From CBDCUW01 sp963734865 (lineage in GTDB: Bacteria; Planctomycetota; Planctomycetia; Pirellulales; Pirellulaceae), in NCBI GenBank assembly GCA_963734865.1, contig CAVTIV010000019.1:1426001-1490000 (forward strand): a stretch of DNA of 64,000 nt, in the 5' to 3' direction. The notes beneath the pieces are model-generated. The model was not told the DNA's origin. It was given only the letters and a program-made list of their open reading frames with translations, and made no database searches. Each line of letters starts with the position of its first letter. The stretch's first letter is position 1. Both the position numbers and the translations under genes were made by a program. Shown piece after piece: positions 46,389-56,900 of this stretch.

Positions 46389-47693
46389 ATGAACCATGAA
46401 CATGATCGACGTTTGTTTCTGAAGAGCGGTGTGTCGGCCGCGGCGTTGGCCGCGACCGCGCTGCACACCCCGCTGGCGCAATCGGCTGAGACGGAGGCGG
46501 AATCGGCAAACGAAAAGGTGGTGATGGGCATCATGGGTGTCAATGGCCGCGGATCGGCGATCGCACGTGGCATGATGGCGGCTGCGAATACGGAGATCGC
46601 GTATATCTGCGACGTCGACGAAAGGGCCTCGGGACGTGTCGCCGAGTCGGTCGCCGCGGGTCAGGGCCACAAACCAAAAGTCGTGTCCGACTTTCGCCGA
46701 ATCTTGGATGACAACGATATCGACGTACTCGTGATCGCCGCCCCCAATCACTGGCACGCACCGGCTACCATTCTCGGGTGTCATGCCGGCAAGCACGTTT
46801 ATGTCGAGAAACCTTGCAGCTACACCCCTGCCGAAGGTGAGTGGGCGATTCAGGCGGCTCGCAAAAACAACCGTATCGTGCAAATGGGGACGCAGCGCCG
46901 AACCTGGCCCGCGATCGTTGAGGCAATCGAAAAGATTCACGCCGGCGAGATCGGCAAGGTTTTGTATGCGCGCACCTGGTACAACAACCGCCGCGCATCG
47001 ATTGGCAAGGGCAAGCAGGTCGACGTGCCCGCCTGGTTGGATTGGAAAATGTGGCAGGGGCCGGCACCGGAGCGACCATTCAAGGACAACATCGTTCACT
47101 ACAACTGGCATTGGCATTGGCATTGGGGCAATGGCGAACTCGGTAACAACGGCGTGCACGGTCTCGATGTTGCTCGCTGGGGATTGGATGTGCCCTTTCC
47201 GATTCGTGTCACCGCCGGTGGCGGAAAGTACCGTTACGATGACGATCAGGAGACGCCGGACACGATGATGGTCACGTACGATTTTCCAGGCAGCAAGACG
47301 ATCACCTGGGAGGGACTGAGTTGGTCGCCACTGGGGCCGCATGATTCCGGTTTCGGGATCAGCTTCCACGGTACCGACGGTTCCTTGATCGTTCGCGACG
47401 CCGGATACACGATCTACGACATTCGCAACAAACAGACTGCCGCCGGCAGTGGACCGGGCGGTGACAAGGATCACTTCGCCGACTTCCTGGATGCGGTTCG
47501 GACGGGCCGCCGACCGAACGCCGATATTGAAAAGGCCCATCGCAGTACGCTGCTTTGTCATCTCGGGAACATCGCCTACCGGACCTCCAGTGTTTTGCAG
47601 ACCGATGCCAACAACGGACACATCATTGGCAATGAAGCGGCACAGCAACTATGGAGCCGCGAATACGCCAAGGGTTGGGAGCCGGTGATCTAA
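46389..47693 (+). CDS. Tat-exported Gfo/Idh/MocA-family oxidoreductase
   Basis: About 434 residues from the ATG at 46389. The Tat signal is HDRRLFLKSGVSAAALAATAL. The NAD(P)-binding Rossmann start is VVMGIMGVNGRGSAIARGM. The family's EKP motif is in HVYVEKPCSY, with APNHWHAP before it. The C-terminal domain has WQGPAPERPF, NWHWHWHWGNGELGNNGVHGLDV and WEGLSWSPLG. Enzymes of this family interconvert alcohols and ketones on sugars. Tat export with a bound cofactor is typical for planctomycete members. Probably co-transcribed with the DUF6807 gene. Confidence 0.92.
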   Translation: MNHEHDRRLFLKSGVSAAALAATALHTPLAQSAETEAESANEKVVMGIMGVNGRGSAIARGMMAAANTEIAYICDVDERASGRVAESVAAGQGHKPKVVSDFRRILDDNDIDVLVIAAPNHWHAPATILGCHAGKHVYVEKPCSYTPAEGEWAIQAARKNNRIVQMGTQRRTWPAIVEAIEKIHAGEIGKVLYARTWYNNRRASIGKGKQVDVPAWLDWKMWQGPAPERPFKDNIVHYNWHWHWHWGNGELGNNGVHGLDVARWGLDVPFPIRVTAGGGKYRYDDDQETPDTMMVTYDFPGSKTITWEGLSWSPLGPHDSGFGISFHGTDGSLIVRDAGYTIYDIRNKQTAAGSGPGGDKDHFADFLDAVRTGRRPNADIEKAHRSTLLCHLGNIAYRTSSVLQTDANNGHIIGNEAAQQLWSREYAKGWEPVI

Positions 47694-47751
47694 TTTTTTC
47701 CGTTTCGCCCACGATTGACGAATGACGGTTGGCTGGTGAAAACGTTGGGCA

Positions 47752-49980
47752 ATGGAATTGTCCGAAGAATCACAGAAATCGATGGGCTTGCTCGGCGCGA
47801 CCGGCGTCGGTGTCGGGGCGATTGTCGGTGGTGGGATTCTGGCCTTGGCGGGCGTGGCATTTGCGACGACGGGTCCCGGCACGATCATTGCCTTTGGGCT
47901 CAACGGGATCATTGCTCTGTTGACAGCTCTCAGCTTCGCGGAGATGTCTTCCAAGTTCCCGGAGTCTGGCGGCACGTACACGTTTAGCCGAAAGGTGTTG
48001 TCGGTTGAGGCCGCCTTCACCGTTGGTTGGGTCGTGTGGTTCGCTTCAATTGTGGCGGCCGTCTTGTACGCACTGGGATTCGCCCACTTTGCGATGGTGA
48101 TGGTCGAACAGCTGTGCGCGGTCACGGGAGCTGAGATTCCCGCGTGGCTGGCGAATGGGCGAGCTGTTCCCGGTGTCGCCCTGGCGACAACCGTCCTGTT
48201 GGCAGTGGGCTTGATGTTGACAACGGCCGGAGGTGGGCATTGGGCCAATGTCGCCAAGATCGTGGTCTTTGCCGTGCTGATTCTCTCAGGCATCTGGGCG
48301 ATATCGCAACAGTCTGTTGGCGACACCGGTGCGGCCCTGCGCCCCTTTTTCACCTCTGGGCTTGGCGGTCTCGTCCAAGCGATGGGATACAGCTTCATCG
48401 CGTTGCAGGGATTCGACTTGATCGCTGCGGTCGGTGGTGAAGTGCGGGACGCAAAGAAGACGGTTCCCCGAGCGATGTTGTTGTCGCTGGCGATCGCGAT
48501 GGCGATCTATCTGCCGCTGTTGTTCGTGATCGCGACGGTCGGCGTTCCTGCCGGCGAATCGATCCGGGCGGCCGCAGAAAAGGATCCGGAAGGAATTGTC
48601 GCGATCGCTGCTCGAAATTTTCTTGGTCCCACAGGTTATTGGCTGGTCATCATCGCCGCGGTGTTGTCAATGTTCACGGCACTTCAGGCCAACCTCTACG
48701 CCGCATCGCGAATCGCATATGCGATGGCGAAAGATCACACGTTGCCGTCGGCACTGGGCAAACTGAGTGCGAACCGCGGCACGCCGACCTCGGCCATCGT
48801 CGTGACATCGGTATTGGTTTGCGCGATTGTCGCTGTCCTACCAGACGTCGCCGCCGCGGGTGCGGCCTCGAGTCTGATCTTTCTGGTGACATTCGCGATC
48901 GCCCATTGGTTGTCGATGTTGGTGCGTCTGCGGAGCTCACGCCGTCCTCCACCGTTTCGCTCGCCACTGTTTCCGTTGGTGCCGATCATCGGTGGATTGT
49001 CTTGCGTTTCGCTGGCTGTGTTTCAGGGGGTCGCGGTTCCTACGGCGGGTGCGATCGCGGTTGTCTGGCTCAGCGTCGGAGGCGTCTTGTTTCTTTCGCT
49101 GTTCGCGAGAAGAGCCAGATTGATGGACGTCGGCACCGTCGCAGCAGATCCTGAACTGATGACCCTCCGTGGTCACACGCCATTGGTTCTGGTGCCAATT
49201 GCCAATCCACAAAACGCGTTGGCGATGATCGCGCTGGCGGATGTCTTGGTCCCAGCCGAGGTCGGGCGGGTATTGATCCAGTCGGTGGTCGTGGCCCCGC
49301 CCGGTTGGCAACCCGATCTGGATCCGGCCCCGATCGAGAAGTCTCAAGAGGTTTTGCGTGAGTTGCTCAGTGCCTCGGCGCGAGTCGGAATACTGGCCGA
49401 GGCATTGACGACGGTTGCCGCCCATCCGATGGAAGAGATCGCCCGTGTCGCCCAGTTGCATCGCTGCGAATCGGTGCTGCTAGGTCTCAGTGATGTCAGC
49501 GATGGGCATGACGGCATGCCGTTGGAACAGCTATTGGGCCAGCTCGAGACTGACGTCGTCGTGATGCGGGCACCCAGGAATTGGCAGCTCTCTGACGCAC
49601 AGAATATTTTGGTTCCCGTAGCGGGACGCGGTGGACACGATCGCCTGCTGGCCAGACTGTTGGGCAGTCTATCGCGCGAACAGAAACGCGAAGTCACGTT
49701 CCTGCGGGTGGTTCCGTCGAATGCGTCGGCGAAAGATCTCCATCGCTTCCAACGCGACCTGGCCAGGCTTTCGCGCGATAATATCCGCGGCAAGTGCGAG
49801 AAATCGGTGATTCGCAGTGATGATCCGATCGCCACCATTGCCCAGCAAACGGAGCAGTGCGGGCTGTTGATCCTGGGGATTCAGCGGATCGGCCCACGTG
49901 AAAAGCTGTTTGGCAGCTTCACTCGCGAGCTTGTCAAACGGACAACCTGTCCGATCATCATTCTCAGCCGACGTGGCTAG
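47752..49980 (+). CDS. APC-family permease fused to tandem universal-stress (UspA-like) domains
   Basis: A 742-residue protein. Residues about 10-455 hold 12 membrane helices of an APC amino-acid permease: GATGVGVGAIVGGGILALAG in helix 1, FAEMSSKFPESGGTYTFSRK after helix 2, and QGFDLIAAVGGEVRDAKKTVPRA in helix 6/loop. The remaining 280 residues are cytoplasmic with two UspA-like parts (TPLVLVPIANPQNALAMIAL... and QNILVPVAGRGGHDRLLARL ... CGLLILGIQRIG...PIIILS). Such fusions are known in APC transporters. The Usp domains may bind ATP/AMP and tune uptake (inference). Substrate is unknown. Confidence 0.9.
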   Translation: MELSEESQKSMGLLGATGVGVGAIVGGGILALAGVAFATTGPGTIIAFGLNGIIALLTALSFAEMSSKFPESGGTYTFSRKVLSVEAAFTVGWVVWFASIVAAVLYALGFAHFAMVMVEQLCAVTGAEIPAWLANGRAVPGVALATTVLLAVGLMLTTAGGGHWANVAKIVVFAVLILSGIWAISQQSVGDTGAALRPFFTSGLGGLVQAMGYSFIALQGFDLIAAVGGEVRDAKKTVPRAMLLSLAIAMAIYLPLLFVIATVGVPAGESIRAAAEKDPEGIVAIAARNFLGPTGYWLVIIAAVLSMFTALQANLYAASRIAYAMAKDHTLPSALGKLSANRGTPTSAIVVTSVLVCAIVAVLPDVAAAGAASSLIFLVTFAIAHWLSMLVRLRSSRRPPPFRSPLFPLVPIIGGLSCVSLAVFQGVAVPTAGAIAVVWLSVGGVLFLSLFARRARLMDVGTVAADPELMTLRGHTPLVLVPIANPQNALAMIALADVLVPAEVGRVLIQSVVVAPPGWQPDLDPAPIEKSQEVLRELLSASARVGILAEALTTVAAHPMEEIARVAQLHRCESVLLGLSDVSDGHDGMPLEQLLGQLETDVVVMRAPRNWQLSDAQNILVPVAGRGGHDRLLARLLGSLSREQKREVTFLRVVPSNASAKDLHRFQRDLARLSRDNIRGKCEKSVIRSDDPIATIAQQTEQCGLLILGIQRIGPREKLFGSFTRELVKRTTCPIIILSRRG

Positions 49981-50097
49981 AGATTGGCGGACGCCAGTCC
50001 GATTTGTTTCACTCCAGACGTTACTGCTCGCCTCTGGGCGGCTAGAATAAGGATTCTGCCCACCCCCGCCCTTTGCGTCAATCGACGCTGAGCGATC

Positions 50098-52434
50098 GTG
50101 CCAACGATGACGCCTGTGCGAATGTCAATGTATCGCTGTATCCCTTCCGTCCTGCTTTTGGTCAGCGTTTGTCTGGCGTCACGCGTTGATGCCGATGAAG
50201 TTGTCTTCAATCGCGACATTCGCCCGATTCTTTCCCAGACATGTTTTCACTGTCACGGGCCCGATGCGGCGACGCGTGAAGCGGATCTGCGGCTCGATTT
50301 GGCCAGCTCGGCGGCGACAGTGATTGTGCCAGGCGATGTCGAGGCCAGCGAGTTGATCGATCGGATCACGTCGACCGATCCAGATCATCGAATGCCGCCG
50401 CCGGAGTCTGCCAAGCAGCTCTCCGATCCGCAGCGTGAACTGTTGACTCGCTGGGTTCGTTCGGGCGGTGAATATCAGGGACACTGGGCATTCATTCGAC
50501 CGGTTGTCTCAGCACCCAATGTTTCCGGCGCGGGCGGTTGGTCGAACGGAAAGATTGATGACTATGTGTGGGATCGACTGCGTCGTGAGGGGTTGAAGCC
50601 CTCGCCCAGAGCGGCGCCGGAAACGTTGATCCGGCGCATCACGATCGACCTTACCGGGATTCCTCCAACAGCTGCGGAGATCGACAGATTTCTCGCCGAT
50701 CATTCGCCGAATTCCCTGGAGCGGCTGATTGACCGACTCATGTGCTCGCCGCGTTATGGCGAGCAGATGGCCTTACCGTGGCTCGAAGCCTCACGCTATG
50801 CGGATACCGACGGATATCAAAATGATCGGTATCGCTACCAGCACGTTTGGCGTGACTGGGTGATCGCCGCTTTCAATTCCAACATGCCATACGACCAATT
50901 TGTGACCGAACAGCTTGCCGGTGACATGTTGCCGGATGCGACATTGAAACAACAAATCGCGACAGGGTTTGGTCGGAATCATCGAATCAACTCCGAAGAT
51001 GGTTCGATTCCTGAAGAATGGCGTACCGAAAATGTGGTTGATCGCGTCGATACCTTCGGCACTCTGTTCTTGGGTTTGACGATTGGTTGTGCGCGTTGCC
51101 ACGATCACAAGTATGATCCGATTTCACAACGAGAGTACTATCAGCTATTCGCGTACTTCAACAACATCGCCGAGTGGGGTGTCGGCCCGAACAACGGGAA
51201 CAGTCCTCCGTTCATCGAAGTGCCCGACAGTTGGCCCGACTTGTCGGCAGACGAGGATCACCGGATCCTTCCCGACCCGGTGGAGTTGCATGACGCCAGG
51301 AAGGAAGCGGGCAACGGGCTAAAGCGACCACAGGCGGGATCTCCTTCGACCGTGATGGTGATGCACGAGCTTCGCGAGCCACGTGAAACGTATCTCTTGC
51401 TTCGCGGCCAGTACAACATGCCCGACAAGTCACAGCGACTTTTCCCGGCAGTCCCCGCCGTTTTGGATATTGCCCCGAGCGATGACGATTCTTCCGCCGA
51501 CCGATTGGAACTTGCCAGATGGTTGGTCAGCCCCGAGAACCCGCTGACCGCCCGCGTCGCGGTCAATCGGATCTGGCAGCAGTTGTTCGGCGTTGGCCTG
51601 GTGGAAACGAGCGAGAATTTTGGCTCCCAGGGCTCGCTGCCGTCGCATCCCGCTCTGCTGGATTACCTGGCGACCGAGCTGATTCGCAATCAATGGGACC
51701 TGCGTGCGATCCAGAAAAAAGTACTGTTGAGTGAGACCTACCAGCAGTCTTCGGTCGTGTCGCCGGAATTGCAAGAGCTTGATCCGATGAATCGGCTTCT
51801 TGCCCGTGGTCCACGTGTTCGTTTGCCAGCGTTCACGTTGCGTGATCAGGCGCTGCAGGCGAGCGGCTTGTTGGTGGAGGTGATCGGCGGTCCGTCGGCA
51901 AAACCTTACATGCCGCCAAAGATCTGGAGTTCGATCTCGAACAATACGTACGAACAGGACAAGGGCGCCAACCTTTTTCGCCGTAGCCTATACACTTATT
52001 GGCGACGGACGATCCCACCACCGGTGATGATGAACTTCAATGCCGCGGCACGCGAAGTCTGTATCGTTCGCACCGAATCGACCAACACGCCGCTACAAGC
52101 TTTGACATTGATGAACAACACGGTGTTTGTCGAGTCGGCAAGATTCATGGCTCAACGGATATTGCAGGAATCACCACCACAACCCAGGAAGCAGATTGAG
52201 TACGGGTTTCGTTTGCTGTGCGGAAGATTCCCAAACGAACAGGAATTGACAGTGCTGCTGAATGCTCATCGCGGCTTCCTGAATCGATACAAGGCTGATC
52301 GGGCGGCCGCGTTGAAACTGTTATCGGTCGGCGACACGCCGCGGGACGACTCGCTGCCGCCGGCAGAACACGCAGCGATGGCGATGACGGCGTCGCTGAT
52401 TTTGAACCTCGATGAAACGATTACCAAAGAATAG
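50098..52434 (+). CDS. Cytochrome-c-like PSCyt1 + DUF1549 + DUF1553 protein
   Basis: A 778-residue secreted protein; in-frame GTG 50098 and later ATGs (50107, 50122) are possible starts for the signal peptide (PSVLLLVSVCLASRVDAD). PSCyt1 has FNRDIRPILSQTCFHCHGPDA with the heme motif at about residues 49-53. DUF1549 follows: LIRRITIDLTGIPPT, SPRYGEQMALPWLEASRYADTDGYQND, and a second CxxCH, CARCHDHKYDP, near 331. DUF1553 is NPLTARVAVNRIWQQLFGVG to RTESTNTPLQALTLMNN. It is the redox half of the DUF1549/DUF1501 pair. The exact reaction is unknown; electron transfer in the periplasm is expected. It overlaps the next gene by 23 bases. Confidence 0.92.
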   Translation: MPTMTPVRMSMYRCIPSVLLLVSVCLASRVDADEVVFNRDIRPILSQTCFHCHGPDAATREADLRLDLASSAATVIVPGDVEASELIDRITSTDPDHRMPPPESAKQLSDPQRELLTRWVRSGGEYQGHWAFIRPVVSAPNVSGAGGWSNGKIDDYVWDRLRREGLKPSPRAAPETLIRRITIDLTGIPPTAAEIDRFLADHSPNSLERLIDRLMCSPRYGEQMALPWLEASRYADTDGYQNDRYRYQHVWRDWVIAAFNSNMPYDQFVTEQLAGDMLPDATLKQQIATGFGRNHRINSEDGSIPEEWRTENVVDRVDTFGTLFLGLTIGCARCHDHKYDPISQREYYQLFAYFNNIAEWGVGPNNGNSPPFIEVPDSWPDLSADEDHRILPDPVELHDARKEAGNGLKRPQAGSPSTVMVMHELREPRETYLLLRGQYNMPDKSQRLFPAVPAVLDIAPSDDDSSADRLELARWLVSPENPLTARVAVNRIWQQLFGVGLVETSENFGSQGSLPSHPALLDYLATELIRNQWDLRAIQKKVLLSETYQQSSVVSPELQELDPMNRLLARGPRVRLPAFTLRDQALQASGLLVEVIGGPSAKPYMPPKIWSSISNNTYEQDKGANLFRRSLYTYWRRTIPPPVMMNFNAAAREVCIVRTESTNTPLQALTLMNNTVFVESARFMAQRILQESPPQPRKQIEYGFRLLCGRFPNEQELTVLLNAHRGFLNRYKADRAAALKLLSVGDTPRDDSLPPAEHAAMAMTASLILNLDETITKE

Positions 52435-53917
52435 GCGACGTACTTTGTTACCGATCGACATGGGATCCCCACAATACGCTGGAAATGGCGACACGATCGC
52501 TGCATCCAAAGCGTCGCGCCGTTCATTACTGCTCGGATCGCTTGGATTTGCCGCATTGCTCAGCCGTGACTCGCAGGCCGCGACTTCAGCGCAAACTTCG
52601 CGAGGCTTGTCCGGTTTGCCGCACTTTCCGGCAAAAATCAAACGCGTGATTTACCTGTTTCAGTCAGGCGGTCCGGCACAAATGGACCTGTTCGACTACA
52701 AGCCGGGACTGAAAGACAAGTTTGGCCAAGAAGTTCCCAGAAGCGTCTATCCGGACGCGCGAAAAACAACAATGAGCTCGGCCCAGGCGTCGTTTCCGGT
52801 CGCACCGTCGCAATTTGAGTTTTCCAGGCATGGCCAGGCCGGGTCATGGATCAGCGAAGTCCTGCCGCAGATCGCCAAGATGGCCGACGAGATGTGCATC
52901 ATTCGTTCGATGCATACCGACGCGATCAATCATGACCCTGCGATCACGTTCCAGCAGACCGGTTCGCAAATCCCTGGCCGACCGAGCATTGGGTCGTGGC
53001 TCGGTTATGGACTCGGCAGCGAGAATGATGATCTGCCGGCCTTCGTCGCAATGAGCAGCAAGGGTACCGGCAAAGGGGGACAGCCCCTCTATGACCGACT
53101 GTGGGGCAGTGGTTTTCTGCCATCGAAATATCAGGGTGTCAAGTTTCGCAACCAGGGCGATCCGGTACTCGATATCTCCGATCCGCTGGGCGTATCGCGA
53201 GACATTCGGCGAACCATGCTCGATTCTTTGGCTCAATTGAATCACTTGAAATACGACGCGGTCGGTGACCCAGAGATTCAGTCTCGCATCGCCCAGTACG
53301 AGTTAGCGTTCCGAATGCAGATGTCTGTTCCCGATCTGCTCGATTTTTCGGATGAGCCAAAACATGTACTCGATCTATACGGCCCCGAGGTGACGACTCA
53401 GGGGAAGTATGCCTACAACTGTTTGATCGCACGCCGATTGGCTGAACGGGGTGTAAGATTCATCCAGCTGTTTCATCAGGGTTGGGACCAACACAATAAC
53501 TTGCCGACGCAGATTCGTAAGCAGTGCCAGGATACCGATCAGGCAACGGCCGCGTTGATCGGAGATTTGCGACAACGCGGAATGCTCGATGAAACCCTGA
53601 TCGTTTGGGGAGGCGAGTTTGGACGGACGATCTATTCGCAAGGTAAACTGACCGACAAGGTGTACGGTCGCGACCATCATCCGAGTTGCTTCACGATGTG
53701 GCTGGCAGGTGGTGGTATCAAGGGAGGCACGAATTACGGCAGCACCGACGATTATAGTGTCAACGTTGCCGAGGATGGCGTGAGTGTTCATGATCTTCAC
53801 GCCACGATTCTGCACCTGCTGGGCATCGATCATCGGCGTCTGACCTTCAAATTCCAGGGTCGCGACTTTCGATTGACCGACGTTCACGGCGAAGTCGTGG
53901 AATCGCTGCTGGCCTGA
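52412..53917 (+). CDS. DUF1501 Tat-exported protein
   Basis: Up to 501 residues; the start is either ATG 52412, overlapping the previous gene by 23 bases, or ATG 52460. The Tat-like signal is ASRRSLLLGSLGFAALL. The DUF1501 core follows: VIYLFQSGGPAQMDLFDYKP, MCIIRSMHTDAINHDP, GSWLGYGLGSENDDLPAFV, and near the end IVWGGEFGRTIYSQGK, YGRDHHPSCFTMW and VHDLHATILHLLGIDH. It shares the superfamily's metal-site pattern with sulfatases, but activity is undetermined. It is certainly co-transcribed with the PSCyt1/DUF1549 gene and probably with the PVC dehydrogenase that starts 73 bases later. Confidence 0.92.
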   Translation: MKRLPKNRRRTLLPIDMGSPQYAGNGDTIAASKASRRSLLLGSLGFAALLSRDSQAATSAQTSRGLSGLPHFPAKIKRVIYLFQSGGPAQMDLFDYKPGLKDKFGQEVPRSVYPDARKTTMSSAQASFPVAPSQFEFSRHGQAGSWISEVLPQIAKMADEMCIIRSMHTDAINHDPAITFQQTGSQIPGRPSIGSWLGYGLGSENDDLPAFVAMSSKGTGKGGQPLYDRLWGSGFLPSKYQGVKFRNQGDPVLDISDPLGVSRDIRRTMLDSLAQLNHLKYDAVGDPEIQSRIAQYELAFRMQMSVPDLLDFSDEPKHVLDLYGPEVTTQGKYAYNCLIARRLAERGVRFIQLFHQGWDQHNNLPTQIRKQCQDTDQATAALIGDLRQRGMLDETLIVWGGEFGRTIYSQGKLTDKVYGRDHHPSCFTMWLAGGGIKGGTNYGSTDDYSVNVAEDGVSVHDLHATILHLLGIDHRRLTFKFQGRDFRLTDVHGEVVESLLA

Positions 53918-53989
53918 TACCTTCCCTCTCGGACGATCACCATTGCCCGCGCGAGGGCCTGATTGGCCGTGGAAACGAAAGAGGATTTG

Positions 53990-56900
53990 ATGCGATTTGT
54001 GGCCCTTCTGATCTGCCTTGCCTGCCATCCGGCACTGGCCGATTTTCCGAAACTGTTCAACACCGAACCGGACACCGAAACGCCGCGAATGCCGGCCGAG
54101 CAAGCGGCAGCCGAAATGATATTGCCACCCGGATTCAAGGCATCCGCCTTTGCCGCAGAACCGGATGTGCAGAATCCGATTGCCATGTCATGGGACACTC
54201 GCGGCCGATTGTGGGTCGCCGAAAATTACACGTACGCCGAGCGGAGCCAGCGGTTTCAACTCGATCTTCGCGATCGGGTGGTGATTTTCGACAATACAAC
54301 CGGTGACAAGTTCAACAAGCGGACGGTATTCACCGACAACGTGCAAATGTTGACGGGATTAGAAGTCGGGCAAGATGGCGTTTGGCTGATGTGTCCGCCC
54401 AAGTTGATTTTCATCCCTGATCGAGATCACGACGACGTACCGGACAATCCTGGTGAGATTGTGTTGGATGGTTTCACGGTCGCCGCGCAGAACTATCACA
54501 ACTTTGCCAATGGCCTTCGTTTTGGACCCGACGGATGGTTGTACGGGCGATGCGGCGGTTCCTGCCCCGGACGAATCGGTCTGCCCGGGACGCCTGATGA
54601 CAGGCGGCTTGCCCTTGAAGGGGGCATCTGGCGATATCATCCGGTCCGTCAAACCGTCGAAGTGTTGACGACTGGAACCACGAACCCGTGGGGACATGAC
54701 TGGAACGAAGTGGGGGAAATGTTCTATGTCAATACGGTCAACGGACATCTTTGGCAGATGATTCCCGGCGCGCACTTCACACGTCCATTCACGCTCGATC
54801 CGAATCGTCGGACTTATGAATTGATCGACTTTCACGCCGATCATTGGCACTTCGATACGGGCGAGAGTTGGACCAAGTCACGTGACGGCGCAGCCAATTC
54901 TTATGGCGGAGGCCATGCTCATTCGGGAACGATGATCTATCAAGGTCTCAACTGGCCCGAACAGTATCGCGGCAACTTGTTCACGCTTAATTTTCATGGT
55001 CGCCGCGCCAACCAAGAGATTCTCAAACGACAAGGTGGTGGCTACGTTGCCAGTCATGGGGACGATTTTTTTCTAGCCGCCGATCCCTGGTTTCGGGGTA
55101 TGGAACTGAGCACCGGGCCTGACGGCGGCGTTTTTGTGCTCGATTGGAGCGACACGGGAGAGTGCCATGAACACACCGGTGTGCATCGGACGAGTGGCCG
55201 GATCTTTAAGATCGCCTACCAGGGAACCGACAAGTCGCCAGCGGATATCAACGATTGGACGCTACAACAATTGGCGCAATCCCATAGCCAAAAGAGCGAT
55301 TGGCACGTTCGTCAAGCACGTTTGCTGCTAATTCAGCAATCTCGCAACGGACAAGACATTACCGCAGCGACCGACAAGCTGAAACAGCTTTATCGTGATT
55401 CCGGCAATGACTCGCGACAATCGGTCCAGACGCTGTTGACGCTCTACGCGATCGGCGAAATCGACGACACGTTTCTTCGCCAGCAGCTTCGCCACGGCGA
55501 CGAATACGTTCGCTCTTGGGCGATCCGTCTGCTGACCGATGCCTGGCAGATCGATGACGCGATGGGACCGAGTTGGCGATCCGACGATCAGGCAAGCCGC
55601 CTGCGGAAGGAATCGATGCGTTTGTTGCCCGAGTTGCAGCGTCTTGCACGCGACGACTCCTCCGCGCTCGTTCGACTGACTTTGGCATCGACGTTGCAGC
55701 GGCTACCGGTCGAATTCAGGCCGGCATTGGCGGAACTTTTGGTGGCTCATCAGGAGGATGCCGACGACCACAATCTGCCGCTGATGATCTGGTATGGTTT
55801 GATTCCGACGGTAGAAAAGAATGCCGATCAGCTGGTCAGCGTTGCAAAAGCATGTCGGTTGCCGACGACACTTCGATTGATCGTGCGCTGTCTGAGCGAG
55901 GAAATTGAGAGGCAACCAAAGGCGATCAACGAGCTCCTCTCGTTCACGGCGGGTTGTCACGATGCGGCGTATCAAGAATCGGTGATCAGCGGCGTAAGTG
56001 AAGGCTTGAAAGGGTGGCAACGGGCACCTCAGCCGCAATCGTGGGATTTGGTGGTGAAAATACGATCACCCCAAGTCGCCGCACGGGTACAGGAGTTGAG
56101 CGCGGTGTTTGGCGACGGCCGGGCGTTGGGTGAACTGAAGCGAATCGCCATGGGAGACGAGGAAGCCACACCGGCGGCGCGGATCGCCGCATTGGAAACG
56201 TTGATTCAAAGCGACCCCGATGATCTCCGCGAGATCTGCGAGGCACTGCTCAATGACGGGCGAATGAACGTCATCGCGGCACGTGGATTGTCCAAGTTTG
56301 ATGATCCTGCAATCGGCAGGGTGCTGGTCTCGCGGTACAACAGTTTTCGCGGCAACTACCGGCCACAAATCCTTTCCATCCTTTCCTCCAGACGATCCTT
56401 TGCCAGAGAATTGCTGGCGGGGATCGGAGCCGGAAAGATTCCTCGCGCCGATTTGTCAGCCTATCAAGTGCGTCAGATCCACAGCCTCGAGGATCCGGAA
56501 ATCAGTCGGCTGGTCGGCGAAGTTTGGGGTGAACTTCGCGAGACACCGGAGCAAAAGAAGCTGGCCATCGCAGAGCTGAAGAAATCGCTGACTGCTCAAG
56601 TGCTGGAAGCAGCAGACAAATCCAATGGACGTCGTCTATTTGCCAAAAACTGCCAGAATTGCCATCGCTTGTACGGTGAGGGAGAAAAGATCGGTCCCGA
56701 TCTGACGGGAGCCGATCGCGGCAACATCGATTACTTGCTCGGTAACGTCGTCGACCCCAGCGGAATTGTGGATAAAGACTATCGTATGACGATCCTGCTA
56801 TTGGATGACGACCGCGTGATCAATGGGCTCGTTGTCACCGAGACCGACAGGACGGTCAGTTTGCAAACGGCAACCGAACTTCTGACTCTGGATAAGCGAT

